Assembly: GCA_047967505.1 (NCBI GenBank)
Contig: CM106539.1
Direction: 5' to 3' (one strand)
Source of the DNA: Dipteris shenzhenensis
Lineage: Eukaryota > Polypodiophyta > Polypodiopsida > Gleicheniales
Length of the DNA: 64,000 nt
Positions 11,344-21,989 of the stretch are shown in pieces. The translations under genes were made by a program, and so were the position numbers. The notes below the pieces were generated by a model. It ran no database searches and had not been told where the DNA came from. It saw only the letters and a program-made list of their open reading frames with translations. Position 1 is the stretch's first letter. Each line of letters begins with the position of its first letter.

Positions 11344-12660
11344 GTGGAGAATCAATCTCGAGACTTGTGAAGCAATACGTGTTCCATTAATCACAATCAC
11401 TTGACATTTCCTTGGCCCGTGGCATCACAACTTTGTTTGTGTGTACAATTGGAGATTACATTGCAATGGGCAAAGCCTTTGCTAACTCTAAAAGAAATGA
11501 TAAGTATGCTATTTTGCATGAGTTTTTTATTATAGTGGCTAGTCGGAGATTAGGACTACAAGAGGATGGGTAAGAAGGTGAAGTGGGCTTCAAATTTTAT
11601 ATTGCTCGATTTTCCATCTGGCTATCCACTTGATGAGAGAGGGTCCACTCCTACTTGGAATGTCTTGCTCGAGGGCCATGTGCGGCATGGGCTTGCAGTT
11701 GCATCAGCTTCTTTGTCTAATAGTGATTGGTTGGCATGCATATGTCCTTTGGCAGGTAAGGCAATATACCACAATTGACATTTCACATTTTGTGTTTCCA
11801 TTCTACTAGTTTTAAATAAAATTAATTGCTTGCAGGACAATGTATTGGTTGGATGGAACGGTTTGCATATGTCCAGGGCTTGGAGGTTGTTAGTCGTGTG
11901 ATCATTCATGACAAGATTCCATATGGATTTTGTAGAGAACATGATAAAAGTGTTAAGGTAAGCTACCATTCCATGCATTCTATGTTTGCATTCCATGATA
12001 AAAGTGTCTTTGACAAATGTCTCCTCGTTAGTCCTATGCATGCTATGTTTGGAAGGATAAGTCCTATGCATGCTATGTTTGCCATCTTTCATGCTATAAT
12101 GCTTGCTAGTTGAAGTCAATATACTATACATGTTTTTCTCCATGTGGTTTCCAGATGCAATCTTCAGTATTAGCTCTAATACGTAGAGCAAAGAAGAATC
12201 CAATAGTTTTTTGGGAGGAGAGCTTTCCACTTTTCCAACAACTTTTGATTGATCCACGTGAAGATGTCTGGACTGATTACATAACTCCCTCTGCAAGGAC
12301 AATCGTGCCGATGTCTTCTTCTCTAGCACGAGGTGGACTAGAGAGGAGTAGTTTTTTTGTAGGTTGCATTATGTCTCTTCTTTGTGTTCCTAGAGGGCTA
12401 GTTCTAGAGATGGGTTATGGTATAGCCCCTCTTATGTGTGCTTGTCAGGCCATTGGTAGGCCTTGTTTTTCATTTGATTTAAACAATGGTATTGTGGCTA
12501 GCATTGTTGAGCCACTTGTGGCAAATCATTCTGGAAAATGGATTAGAGGTCAGAGCATGATGGAGAGGGGGAAGAAGAGAGAGTGGAACCTGTCACAAAC
12601 CCCTTTGATGAGTAGTATGCTACTGGCCTTGAGTTTTTTTGTTATATATTTTGAATGCTA
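11344..12660 (+). pseudogene. N4/N6 DNA methyltransferase-like domain exons (beta class)
   Basis: Exon 11344-11755 contains NFILLDFPSGYPLDERG, which sits where methyltransferases have the catalytic DPPY/SPPY motif IV (here DFPSGYP). Exon 11836-11957 continues with WMERFAYVQGLEVVSRVII. Exon 12155-12660 contains FFVGCIMSLLCVPRGLVLEM, then GYGIAPLMCACQAIGRPCFS and FDLNN, matching motif I (VLDPF-GSG----A---GR---G-E) that binds S-adenosylmethionine. Motif IV preceding motif I defines the beta class. Both motifs are altered (DFPSGYP; EMGYGIAP), so even a repaired protein may be catalytically weak or dead. Land plants outside seed plants have N4-cytosine methyltransferases, so a diverged relative is plausible. 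A frameshift lies near 11570. Confidence 0.6.
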
Positions 12661-12892
12661 AAATTGAGGACTTTGAAAGTGTTATTTAGCATCTTTATAA
12701 TATGGTAGATAGCGAACATTTACGGGTGCCTTTGAATCAAGAAAGTACAAATTTTGATGGTTTGGATAGTGTTTGTAAGGCCTTGATCTAGCAATTGATT
12801 TTTTCTACTTTTTGTTTGTAGCAAATTGTATTTTGTATAACACATAAGGATGGCAAGTTCTTCTTATTGGAAATTATTTTCATTGTTCCACT

Positions 12893-13051
12893 TTGACTTA
12901 CTTTCCTTTGAAATGTATGTTTAGTTGTAGTTTGTTGCCATGCTATGCAGAAAAAATGGCAAGATTCATGACAGCCAACAAGAGATATGATGAGTGCCAA
13001 TTAGATAAACCACATGCGCACAACTACTTTCTTGATGATGAATGTCAAGGG
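12893..13051 (+). pseudogene. Possible terminal exon disrupted by MITE
   Basis: After an AG at 12950 an open frame reads MARFMTANKRYDECQLDKPH, then NYFLDDECQGLE, ending where the MITE is inserted. It may be a further exon of the methyltransferase-like gene or of another gene. I do not recognise the sequence. The MITE target duplication GTCAAGGG is part of it. Confidence 0.3.
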
Positions 13052-13297
13052 CTCGAGGGGGTCACTATGTATAAACCCTCTATATCACGTGCGTTCAAGG
13101 CCTATTTTTTAAATCCCTTATTTGTAAATTTTTCATCAATAAAATGTACCCCTTTTCTATACAAATCTGTAATTTTTTTCCAGAACTATTTTAAATAGTC
13201 CCTTATGTATATTTATTTTTGTAAATTTTAGAAATAAAAAATATCCTTCTATTGAACTCACATGATAGGGTTACATATGATGAGTGACCCCCCCGAG
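13052..13297 (+). mobile_element. hAT-type MITE, copy 1
   Basis: The 246-bp element has terminal inverted repeats beginning CTCGAGGGGGTCACTATG and, on the other strand, CTCGGGGGGGTCACTCATC. It is flanked by an 8-bp direct repeat, GTCAAGGG, at 13044-13051 and 13298-13305. An 8-bp target duplication with short inverted termini and no coding capacity fits a non-autonomous hAT element. A second copy lies at 14929. Confidence 0.9.
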
Positions 13298-14449
13298 GTC
13301 AAGGGGATTAGAACATGGTTTAAAATACCATTTCGTTCATAGATTGATAATTGTTGTGTTTACCATGGACACATTTGGAAATTTTTAGTCTAGTGCATTT
13401 TGCGGGTGAAGTGATATTTCAACAGTCATTTATGTTATGAGTTCGGTAATTAGTTTATGCTCTTCAAGTGAAAGATAGGGTGGATTGTAAGTCTGAATAT
13501 TGGTATGCTTATTATGACATCTTGCTATAGTAAGTTCGGTTTCAAATTTGTTCTCATTGGAGGAATTGTGAAAAACTCGCTCGCTTCATTGGGCCTGCTC
13601 GCTTTTTCTCGCTCACTCTATTGACTACCTCTACTCATGGAAAAGTTTTACATATTCATTATTTCAAGTAATACTAGTGTACACTGTGTGCGCTCCTAGA
13701 TGTGATGTCTCTTCCCCACATCCATTCTTTGCTCTCCTCCCTTGTAATTCATCTTGGTATCAGAGTTTAGGTTTCCTTTCTCTAAGGCTTCCTCTTTCCC
13801 ATTGCTATAGGTATTCACTACATCTTCTAGAGTTTCTTCATCCATTTACTTTTCTATAAAGGCCTTTTAATAGAGCATTGTGAGGACCTTATGCTAATTT
13901 CAATCTCCTCCACTCTCTATGAGAGATTTGTATTAAGAGATTCTACTAAATAATTCTTGAACGAGAGAGTAATTTTAAGTGAATTCAAAGAGTTTGATAA
14001 GAAAATTCAAAAGAGAGGTAGAGAAAGCCCATTGATGTGCTTGCCAACTGTATACCACAATAACCTCATCCTCAAGTTTTACTTGTTATATAGTGAACTA
14101 ACTTAGTAGTAGCTGATGGAGACAACCTTCCTTGAGTTCTTCTATATGAGGTTCACCACAGCCACCTCATATTCCCATGCCTTCTCAATTTTTGCAATCC
14201 TCCATTGTATAATTCCTAGCCAGTCTACCAAACTTTCACATGTCAAGCTCCTCCTACACTCTATGGCTTGCCTAGCCTTGTGCCATCATTTCTTTTTGTC
14301 ATCCACTAGTGCAAAATAGTCCATCTAGCTCGACCTCAAATTAGTCCTCTATCTCTTGCATAGCTCCTATAGCCTACTACCCTTAGCATGTACAAGTTTT
14401 CTCTCTGGAAAAAAAAAAGCATGTAGAAGTTTTCTTTTATGTTTCACTA
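13298..14449. other. Unassigned DNA with a possible retroelement primer site
   Basis: No gene is recognised. At about 13754 the sequence TGGTATCAGAG matches the initiator-Met tRNA primer site used by the copia elements in this window. It may mark the remnant of another LTR element, but I could not find a matching pair of LTRs. Confidence 0.3.
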
Positions 14450-14928
14450 CTCAATAGTTTCTTCAAGAAGTTGCATGATACAATCCAATGATTTTGGTAT
14501 AGGTTGTAGCCTTGGTATGCAAGTCTTCATTTGATCCATCTTGTCATGAATGATGCAAAGATTCTACTTTGGGCCCAATGCTGAAGACAACCTCTGTGCA
14601 TAATATAGGCTTTTGCAAGACATTTGCTACAAATTGTCTTCTCATCTCTTAAGTAGCAACCGTTCCCTCTCACTATCTATCTTTGTTCTTTCTAGCTTCA
14701 TTTTAAGTTTAGAGCAAATTTTGGCACTTTGAGAATGTACTTGTCTTTGATAGAATAACTTGTTTGAATATAATTTTCCATAATCTACTAAATGTTGACC
14801 TTGACAAAGGCTTGTACTTTAATCTCTCCATTGTTTTTGTGAATTCTCACCAAATATCCACTTGCTTGTAAATGGATGGGATCACTATTTGTGTCTCGCG
14901 TTCTCCTATCATCATTGTATGGCTTTTA
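14450..14928 (-). pseudogene. DUF7869-family pseudogene, 3' fragment
   Basis: Read on the - strand, this stretch contains IPSIYKQVDIW, then KPLSRSTFSRLWKIIFKQ, LSKTSTFSKC and IIHDKMDQMKTCIPRL. These align in order with IPEVYKKIDVL, QSLSTSTFGRIWKSDLKN, AKTSEFSKC and IIHDKMDQKKTAIPRL of the gene at 61639. Several frameshifts and stops are present. It is the downstream part of a gene whose upstream parts lie at 15184-15352 and 20757-21412, separated by two insertions. Confidence 0.85.
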
Positions 14929-15175
14929 CTCGGGGGGGTCACTCATCATATGTAACCCTATCACGTGAGTTCAACAGAAGGATATTTTTTATTTCTAAAA
15001 TTTACAGAAATAAATATACATAAGGGACTATTTAAAATAGTTTTGGAAAAAAATTACAGATTTGTATAGAAAAGGGGTACATTTTATTAATGAAAAAATT
15101 TACAGATAAGGGATTTTAAATATAGGCCTTGAACGCACGTGATATAGAGGGTTTATACATAGTGACCCCCCTGAG
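14929..15175 (-). mobile_element. hAT-type MITE, copy 2 (inverted)
   Basis: The 247-bp element is a close copy of the one at 13052 in opposite orientation. It is flanked by its own 8-bp duplication GGCTTTTA at 14921-14928 and 15176-15183, so it is an independent insertion rather than a rearranged piece. It interrupts the DUF7869-family pseudogene just after the codons for the HKS motif. Confidence 0.92.
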
Positions 15176-15183
15176 GGCTTTTA

Positions 15184-15352
15184 TGGAGCATTTTATCTAC
15201 ATTACACTCAACAAACAATTGAATCACATCCTTCCCAACCTCCACATGCCTCATTGGATTTTGTATTATCTCCTTATTTCCATGCATAGCTTTTTGCACT
15301 CCAAGATCATATTGTTTCTTATACCTATAGAAAGGAGTCTTTGGAATTCCCT
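15184..15352 (-). pseudogene. DUF7869-family pseudogene, middle fragment
   Basis: On the - strand this reads GIPKTPFYRYKKQYDLGVQK, then MHGNKEIIQ and DVIQLFVECNVDKMLHK. It aligns with GIPRTSFY, YREQFESGVQQYVHGN and ALIQHFVDNSTEHMPHK of the 61639 gene. It is wedged between the second MITE and the copia element at 15358. The fragment itself is open in one frame. Confidence 0.88.
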
Positions 15353-15357
15353 GTATT

Positions 15358-16083
15358 TGTTAGATATCAATGCTCCACTCTCGTGTAACTATGCGGGAAC
15401 TAGCTAACTCTACTTGTAAGCCCCCCATATGAGGAGAAGGCATTTGAGTAGCTCGGTTATCCGGTAGGTCTTGGTTTGGACACCAAATGGGGGCCATGTG
15501 TGGCCTAATGGCTGGACGGAGTTGGCACACTACCAACTAGGCTACATGCAAGTGTGGGAAGGCATCCCATGACTGACCACATTGAGGGTAGATGGAGCAT
15601 TTCTCGGTGCAACCCACTCTCGAGTTACGGGGTCCATTCGGAGTCGCAGATGATCCCAGATGGCTCTGGGCCGAACAGTGTGTCTGTAGGTTAGTTGCTC
15701 TATTTTATGCCACGGTTCTATCATGTGGTCGGTGGCCTATTTCGGGACCAACCCCCAGTCGACCGTTTTGGGCGTGGACTAGGTCGATCACCCAATTGGG
15801 TCCAACTGACTACGACTAGTGGCTATATAAGAGCAAACCCGTGAAGCCTATTTCATCACTGGCTACAGCAACCCTGATTCCTTAGCATCCAACCTCCGTC
15901 CTCTACTGTTTCCAGCTCGCCATCGAAGCTTCTTTCACAGGAGCACACGGCTAGGAGGCAGTGCCATGTATTGTATCAGTTCTACAGTAATCAAATTTTT
16001 TATTCTCCATACTATTTGGTTTTCTCTCTTGCGTACGAGATCCTGTTATCTGTTGAGCACAAACGTTGTATTGTTTTCTTACA
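15358..16083 (+). repeat. 5' LTR of copia-1
   Basis: It starts TGTTAGATATC and ends CTTACA. It is 726 bases, longer than the 3' LTR chiefly because it keeps about 70 bases (around 15482-15552) missing from the other. A TATA-like tATATAAGAG occurs at about 15825, placed as expected for the LTR promoter. Confidence 0.92.
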
Positions 16084-16095
16084 TGGTATCAGAGC
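16084..16095 (+). promoter_or_regulatory. Primer binding site of copia-1
   Basis: TGGTATCAGAGC directly follows the 5' LTR and is the standard plant copia site complementary to the initiator-Met tRNA 3' end. Confidence 0.92.
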
Positions 16096-16153
16096 TTGGA
16101 CTCTAGCAAGAAGATTTGGTAGTGTGTTTTTGTTTGCAAGTAGATTGTGAGAG

Positions 16154-17060
16154 ATGGCCCAGCCCGCAAGACTGCGAATCCCACCATTTGGCGAAAGCGA
16201 AAAGTTGGACAGCTCTATCCACTCTGGAAGTTCAAGATGAAGATCATCCTAAGCACATACAAGCTTTAGGATACTGCTACTGGGGTGGACGTGAAGCCGG
16301 TTGCGAGATCAGATCCAGCCAATGCAGGACAATAGATAGTATCAACTGCGGATGAGATTCTCGCATGGACAAGAAGAAATGCAGATGTGCCGTGTTATAT
16401 TGTCTGTAGTGTAAGTGATTCCGTCATGGCATTAATTCAACATGTCACCACAGTGGAGGAGCATGGATGGTCTTGAAAAATCAGTACGAGACTATGAATC
16501 AAATGCAGATTTAGAATCTGGAGACTCAACTCACGAATGAGAAATTGTCTGAGTTTGAAGTGGCAGAGAAGTTCATCACCAGGGTGAAGAATCTACGCGA
16601 TCAGATGACTGCGGTTGGCATCACCATCACCAGCGAGAATCTAGCACGAAGGTGCATATAGATTCTCCCACCAAAGTACGATGGTCTTGTTATGGCACTA
16701 AATACATAGAACAGAAATCCGCCCCTCAACTTTGAGGATTTCAATGCGATGCGTCTGGAGGAGGAGATGCGTCAAAAGACAAAAACTGGAGAAGATTCAG
16801 CTTTCTATGCTGGATCAAAGAAAGATAAGGGTAAGGACTCTAGTAACCCACCTTCTTTTCATGATAAAAAGCGAAAGAAGAAGATCAAGTGCTTTTATTG
16901 CAACAAGGCAGGGCACAAGCAGAATGAGTGCCAAAAGAAGATTGCAGATGAGAAGAACGGAGTAAAGAAAGATTCCAGCAACAGTGTACAGGCAGTACCA
17001 GTAGAGCTGTTCATAGCAATTGAGGAGATTTGCATGGAGGCAGCTCATGTACCTGCGAAT
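16154..17060 (+). pseudogene. copia-1 gag
   Basis: The ATG at 16154 begins MAQPARLRIPPFG, then the frame breaks within about 30 codons. The capsid region is recognisable only in pieces, including LTNEKLSEFEVAEKFITRVK. The C-terminal CFYCNKAGHKQNEC (about 16890-16932) is an intact CX2CX4HX4C zinc knuckle that binds the element's RNA. Gag would form the virus-like particle. Confidence 0.8.
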
Positions 17061-17420
17061 GAACCTTGGATCATTGACAATGGTGCATCACGCCACATGA
17101 CCAGTCGGAAGAATTGGTATACCTCTCTACAGCCAGTAGGGAATGACATCATAGTAGCAGTCAGCAATGATGCAAAATGTCCAGCAAAAGGAAAAGGTAC
17201 GATTGCTCTCAAGTCAGATGGAGTTGTAAAACAGTTGTTCGATGTTCTTTATGTGCTAGATATCAAGAGGAACTTGTTGTCCGTTTCTGCGATCACAGAT
17301 CGAGACCTCAAAGTTCACTTCGATAAGAATGGCAAACAGATTTTGGATCTTCAAGGGAAGGTCATTGGTAAAGGTACATGGCGCAACAACATCTACGAAC
17401 TCTCAACTTTCAGTGCTTGA
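17061..17420 (+). pseudogene. copia-1 protease
   Basis: The frame, continuous with the zinc knuckle, contains WIIDNGASRHMTS. Copia aspartic proteases normally read W--DSGAS-HM, so the Ser after the catalytic Asp is replaced by Asn. The frame ends at a TGA at 17418, just ahead of the integrase. Confidence 0.85.
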
Positions 17421-17426
17421 GTTGAC

Positions 17427-17986
17427 GTGAAGAACACTCAGCTGTGGCATGAGAGGTTTGGTCATCTAAACCTTAGTTCTTTGAAGGAGATGCATAAAAG
17501 TGGAATGATTGCAGACCTACCAAAAATTACAGATCTGCTCGATGTATGTGAAGTTTGCATGATGGGCAAGCAGCATCGGCAGCCCTTTCCTAAAGAGGCT
17601 AGCAGGCCAAAGGCTCCTCTAGAGCTCATTCACACGCACCTCTGCGGAAAGATGGAGACGGACGCTTTGGGTGGTTCCTACTACTTCATGACACTGATCG
17701 ATGACTATAGTAGAAGTATATGGATATACTGGCTTTTAGTAAGTTTAAGGAATGGCATGTAATGGTCGAGAAAGAATCGAGGAGGAAGGTGAAGAAATTG
17801 AGATCAGACAGAGGAGAGTTCACATCAACTGAATTTGAAAGTTACTACAAAAGTCACGAAATCAAGAGACAAAAACCCTCACCACATACATCAGAGCAAA
17901 ATGGAGTAGCAGAATGCAAGATTCGCGTCATCTATGAAATGGGCAGGAGTATGATGAAAGGGAAAGATTTGCCAAATACTTTCTAG
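17427..17986 (+). pseudogene. copia-1 integrase
   Basis: The N-terminal HHCC zinc-binding region is clear (LWHERFGHLNLSSLKEM, then CEVCMMGKQHRQPF). The core follows with FMTLIDDYSRSIWIYW and, after a frame break near 17760, SDRGEFTSTEFESYY and NGVAECKIR. These hold the first two Asp and the Glu region of the DDE triad. The usual NGVAERKNR is altered to NGVAECKIR. Confidence 0.88.
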
Positions 17987-18612
17987 GTTGAAGCATGTAA
18001 CACGGCAGTTTACATTCTGAATCATAGCTACACGAAGGCTGTGAATGGGATGACTCCACTTTCTGGTAAGAAACCTTCAGCTGCACATTTTAGAGTTTTT
18101 GGATGTGACTGTTTTGTGCATGTCCCCGATGCTAACAGGACCAAATAGTGTATTTTCTTGGGCTAGAGTGAAGAGGCGAAGGGTTACCGTCTCTATAACC
18201 CTGTTACTAAGAAGGTAATAGTAAGTTGCAATGTGGTCTTCTCAGAATAGCCGCATCAATTGGAGGAGGATGCTTCCTTCCCAGATAACCAGGACTAGGA
18301 TACCCATCCAGTACCACCACCAACAGCAGACCGAACTATCCCAACGGTGCTTGGGAGGATTCAAGATAAAGAAGATGAAGAAGAGCCTACAGAACCACAA
18401 CAGCAACAGCCATTCCCGAAGTGGGTAAAGTAGCTTTTGGGCGGTAGAGAACCTCTAGCCATTGAGGAGGAACCATACGAACACCGCCGGCGGTCCAAGA
18501 GATTAGAGGAGCAAAGAAGGGCACAGGAACACTTGGTTAACTATGCCTTGATGACAGAGGTGATCCGTGCTGATGAACCCAAGTGTCTTGAAGAGGCATA
18601 GGGTGATGATAG

Positions 18613-19297
18613 GTGGATGGAGGCTATGCAGTCGAGTATGGCTCCATAATGAAGAACAACACTTGGGACCTTGTGGATCGTCCACCAAAATGCAAGGTAA
18701 TCGGCACCAAGTGGGTGTACAAGACCAAGTACAAGTCCAACGGCATGTTGGATAAGTGCAAGGCTCAACTCGTGGCAAAAGGATTCGCACAGGTACATGG
18801 TTTTGATTATCAAGATACTTTTGCTCCCATATCTCAACTAACCACAATTCGTAGTGTTTTGGCTTTAGCAGCCCAGGGAAGTTGGCCTGTGTTTCAGATG
18901 GATGTAAAATCCGCCTTTCTAAATGGAGATCTCAAGGAGGAGGTATACGTGGAACAACCACTAGTTCTTGTGATCCCCGGTTCAGATCCCCGGTTCAGAA
19001 GGTAAAGTCTGTAAATTGAAGAAGGCACTTTACGGGCTGAAACAGGCCCCACGAGCGTGGTACCACTTTCTGCAAAACGGGTTCAGCAGGAGCCTATCTG
19101 ATGCAAATTTGTATATCTTCAGAGAAGGAGGCAGGTGTATGATCGTGGTCCTTTATGTGGATGACCTTGTCATAACAGGGAACCATGAAGAGAAGATCTT
19201 GCAGACAAAGCATTTGCTAGGAAGAGAGTTTGAAATGACAGACCTCGGACTGATGCATTTCTGTTTGGGCATTGAAGTTTGGCAAGAGCCAAAATAG
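18613..19297 (+). pseudogene. copia-1 reverse transcriptase
   Basis: The domain begins NTWDLVDRPPKCKVIGTKWV and contains [20 protein letters not shown], then [15 protein letters not shown], then the catalytic YVDDL in VVLYVDDLVITGNHEEKI. A small duplication and frame break at about 18965-19010 splits it, and there is a TAG at 19296. The catalytic Asp pair is intact. Confidence 0.92.
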
Positions 19298-19449
19298 ATC
19301 TTCATTTCACAGCTGAAGTATGCTAGAGAGATACTAAAGGCATTTGGCATGGCTGAGTGTAAGATAGTTGGTACCCCTATGGAGGTTGACATGAAGCTCT
19401 CAAATGAGGATTCATCACCACTGGTGGATGAAGCAAAGTACAGAAGCTT

Positions 19450-20081
19450 GTGGGTAGTTTGATTTATTTGTGCAACATGCGGCCGGACATCAGCTTTACG
19501 ACTGGTGTACTAAGCAGGTTTTCCAATAAGCCCTGGGAGAACCATTGGAGGCCAGGGATGTGGGTGCTGAAATACATCAAAGGCACACTTGATTATGGCA
19601 TCACCTATACCAAGGGCAACATCTTGACTAGATTTGGTGACTCGGATTGGGCAGGAGACATGGACAGCAGGAGATCAGTGACAGGTTACTGTTTCTCATT
19701 TGGATCTGGAGCTGTGTCATGGGTCAGCAAGAAGCAACCCACAGTTGCTCTTTCTTCTACCGAGGCTGAGTACAAATCAGCTTGCTTTGCTTCTTGCGAA
19801 GCAGTGTGGTTGAGGAGGATTTTGGGGGACATGGGTGCAGTGCAGAACAAGCCTACACAGTTAGCATGTGACAATTAGAGTTGCATGGCGATTGCAAAGA
19901 ACCCTGTGACACTCGCACAAAACACATTGAGATTCAATATCACTTTGTATGTGAGCTCGGAGAGGTCGACTTGGTGTACTGTCTGACTACAGAGAATGCT
20001 ACGGACATCTTCATGAAGGCTCTTGGAAGAGACTTGCTGGAGAGGCATTTTCATCGACTTGGCATTGGGCCGAAAAAGTAA
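19450..20081 (+). pseudogene. copia-1 RNase H
   Basis: Recognised by LIYLCNMRPDISFTTGVLSR, GDSDWAGDMDSRRSVTGYCF and VALSSTEAEYKSACFASCEA, typical of the copia RNase H region. A TAG at 19876 and a small deletion near 19905 interrupt the end. The final residues reach the polypurine tract. Confidence 0.9.
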
Positions 20082-20111
20082 GTTCACTTGCGGGTGGACA
20101 TTGAGGGGGGG

Positions 20112-20751
20112 TGTTAGATATCAATGCTCCACTCTTGTGTAACTACGTGGGAACCAGCTAACTCTACTTGTAAGCCCCCCATATGAGGAGAAGGAATTTG
20201 AGTAGCTCGGTTATCTGGTAGGTCCTAGTTTGGACATCCGGTGTGGGAAGGCATCCCATGATTGATCGCATTGAGTGTAGATGGAGCATTTCCTGGGGCA
20301 GCCCACTCTTGGGTTGCGGCCAGATGATCCCGGATGGCTCTGGGCCGAACGGTGTCTGTAGGTCAGTTGCTCTATTTTATGCCACGGTTCTATCGTGTGG
20401 TCGATGGCCTATTTCGGGACTGACCCCTAGTCGACCATTTTGGGCGGACTGGGTCAGTCACCCAATTGGGTCTAACCGACTATGACTAGTGGCTATATAA
20501 GAGCAAACCCGTGAAGCCCATTTCATCACTGGCTATAGCAACCCTGATTCCTTAGCATCCAGCCTCCGTCCTCTACTATTTCCAGCTCGCCATCGAAGCT
20601 TCTTTCACAGGAGTGCACGGCTGGGAGGCAGCGCCATATTGTATCAGTTCTACAGTAATCAAATTTTTTATTCTCCATACTATCTGGTTTTCTCTCTTGC
20701 GTACGAGATCCTGTTATCTGTTGAGCACAAACGTTGTATTGTTTTCTTACA
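20112..20751 (+). repeat. 3' LTR of copia-1
   Basis: It starts TGTTAGATATC after a G-rich polypurine tract and ends TTCTTACA. It differs from the 5' LTR by several indels and numerous substitutions, which points to an old insertion. Confidence 0.92.
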
Positions 20752-20756
20752 GTATT

Positions 20757-21412
20757 GTGTACCAACCCTTGCAACAAACATTCATGTTTCCTATGAAGAA
20801 TGTCAATACACTCGTATGGCCCTCAACCTCTTCGATGTTTGTAGGTGATTGTAAATGTGATTCATGCGATCAACAAAACATTGATCCCAATAATCTTGTT
20901 GCACATTGAAAACCATTTCTCGATCAGCAACTTGGCAACAATGTTCTTTACAACAATCAATACCTACAACCATTTGGATGGCCTTGGGGTTAGTCTTCAT
21001 GGCCAACCGTGTTTCACTTTTGTTACTTTTATTCTTTTACCTATTTATCATCTTATATGTGGTCATTTCTTTTTAAGACATTTGATGTTTGTCCCATGTA
21101 AGTCATCAGTATAGACATGCAAAACTGTGCAATATTGTCCTTGTTTTCAAAATGGTCTCTTACTAACAACCTACTCCCATCCTCCAACGTAAGTTGTTCA
21201 ATTGGCCATTTTAGCAAATTCACTTGAAGACCATCCTCTATAGACTGATTACTAGCACCATCTTGCATAAACACTTGAGAAGTGGCTATCCCTAGGTGAT
21301 CATTCCCTAACTCTTTAAAATCAATTGCTTCATATGGATGCACAAGAAGTATGTGACCCTCCCCTAATTTTGTTTCCAATTGTTGTGACCATAATAATAA
21401 TTTTCTCCCCAC
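20757..21412 (-). pseudogene. DUF8039-like/DUF7869-family pseudogene, 5' fragment
   Basis: On the - strand the frame from 21412 reads GRKLLLWSQQLETKLGEGHI, then FKELGNDHLGIA, then LLKWPIEQLTLEDGSRLL. A second frame, up to 21006, reads VVGIDCCKEHCCQVADREMV. These align in order with the 61639 gene (KVVLWDESKTKTVGEGVI; FDLLGNDCIGVG; LVKWPIKQITLLEGSPL; VSSIDCCGSRCCQHAERDLL). The copia-1 insertion cuts it at 20756; coding similarity resumes at 15352. Confidence 0.88.
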
Positions 21413-21537
21413 CTAGTCATCTCTACTTTTCATATGCCTTTCCTCTAGTATCTGTTACAAGCATGTCCTTACATAGGCCCTTAAACAAAAAAATTGATAA
21501 AAATTAGCCATTGAAGCTAACCACTTGTAATAAGAAA

Positions 21538-21895
21538 TGTGAAGATAGTGGGAGAGAAGTAAGGAGTCTCACTTGCAGCTTTCTCACATACACAATGGGG
21601 GAATACACACAAAGGTGGAGGCTGAAAATAGTTTTCCTCTTATTAGTTGTGAAAGCCAAAATAACTCTCTCTAAGTACAAAAGGAATAGGTGAACCCTAT
21701 ATGTGGGTCTCAAACCAAACTCAGCTAACCTAGGTGGCATACTAACTGAGCCACTAACTAGAGTACATAAAGATAGCTGTCATCTAGCTATTATTCATGG
21801 GTGGTGTACCAACCACATCTACAGCTAACAAGTCGGTGACATAAATGCACAACGGTCACCCTGGCATATCACGAGTGGAGCTCGATATCTCAACA
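21538..21895 (-). repeat. 3' LTR of copia-2
   Basis: Read on the - strand it starts TGTTGAGATATCGAGC and ends CTTCACA-type sequence. It is preceded, in element orientation, by the polypurine tract GAGCTCGAGGGGGAG. Confidence 0.92.
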
Positions 21896-21989
21896 CTCCC
21901 CCTCGAGCTCAATCCCAATTCCTGCACCCCAAGCAGGTCTCTGAACTTGCGCAGCTTCTCTGTGCCCAATGCCTTCGTGAATATGTCAG

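Larger units (their letters stand above)
8779..12660 (+). pseudogene. Multi-exon ParB-like / DNA methyltransferase-like gene, decayed
   Basis: About ten exons can be placed with GT-AG borders: 8779-9475, 9572-9782, 9860-9991, 10065-10286, 10398-10667, 10824-11129, 11208-11261, 11344-11755, 11836-11957 and 12155-12660. The first encodes a ParB-like domain; the last three encode a beta-class N4/N6 DNA methyltransferase-like domain, with motif IV before motif I. ParB-methyltransferase fusions are known from prokaryotes and their mobile elements; an intron-bearing plant version is unusual. In-frame stops (TAG 9238, TGA 9466, TAG 10519) and frameshifts (near 9700, at the A-run near 10200, near 10980 and near 11570) show this copy is broken. 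The domain calls are mine from motifs and would need profile searches. The methyltransferase call is firmer than the ParB call. Confidence 0.65.
15358..20751 (+). mobile_element. Ty1/copia LTR retrotransposon, full length but decayed (copia-1)
   Basis: The element has LTRs at 15358-16083 and 20112-20751, a primer site, a polypurine tract (about 20099-20111) and gag, protease, integrase, reverse transcriptase and RNase H remnants in copia order (integrase before reverse transcriptase). The 5-bp target duplication GTATT flanks it at 15353-15357 and 20752-20756. The frame is broken by many stops and small indels, so it cannot move on its own. It lies within a DUF7869-family pseudogene. A truncated relative on the opposite strand lies at 34906. 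Confidence 0.95.
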
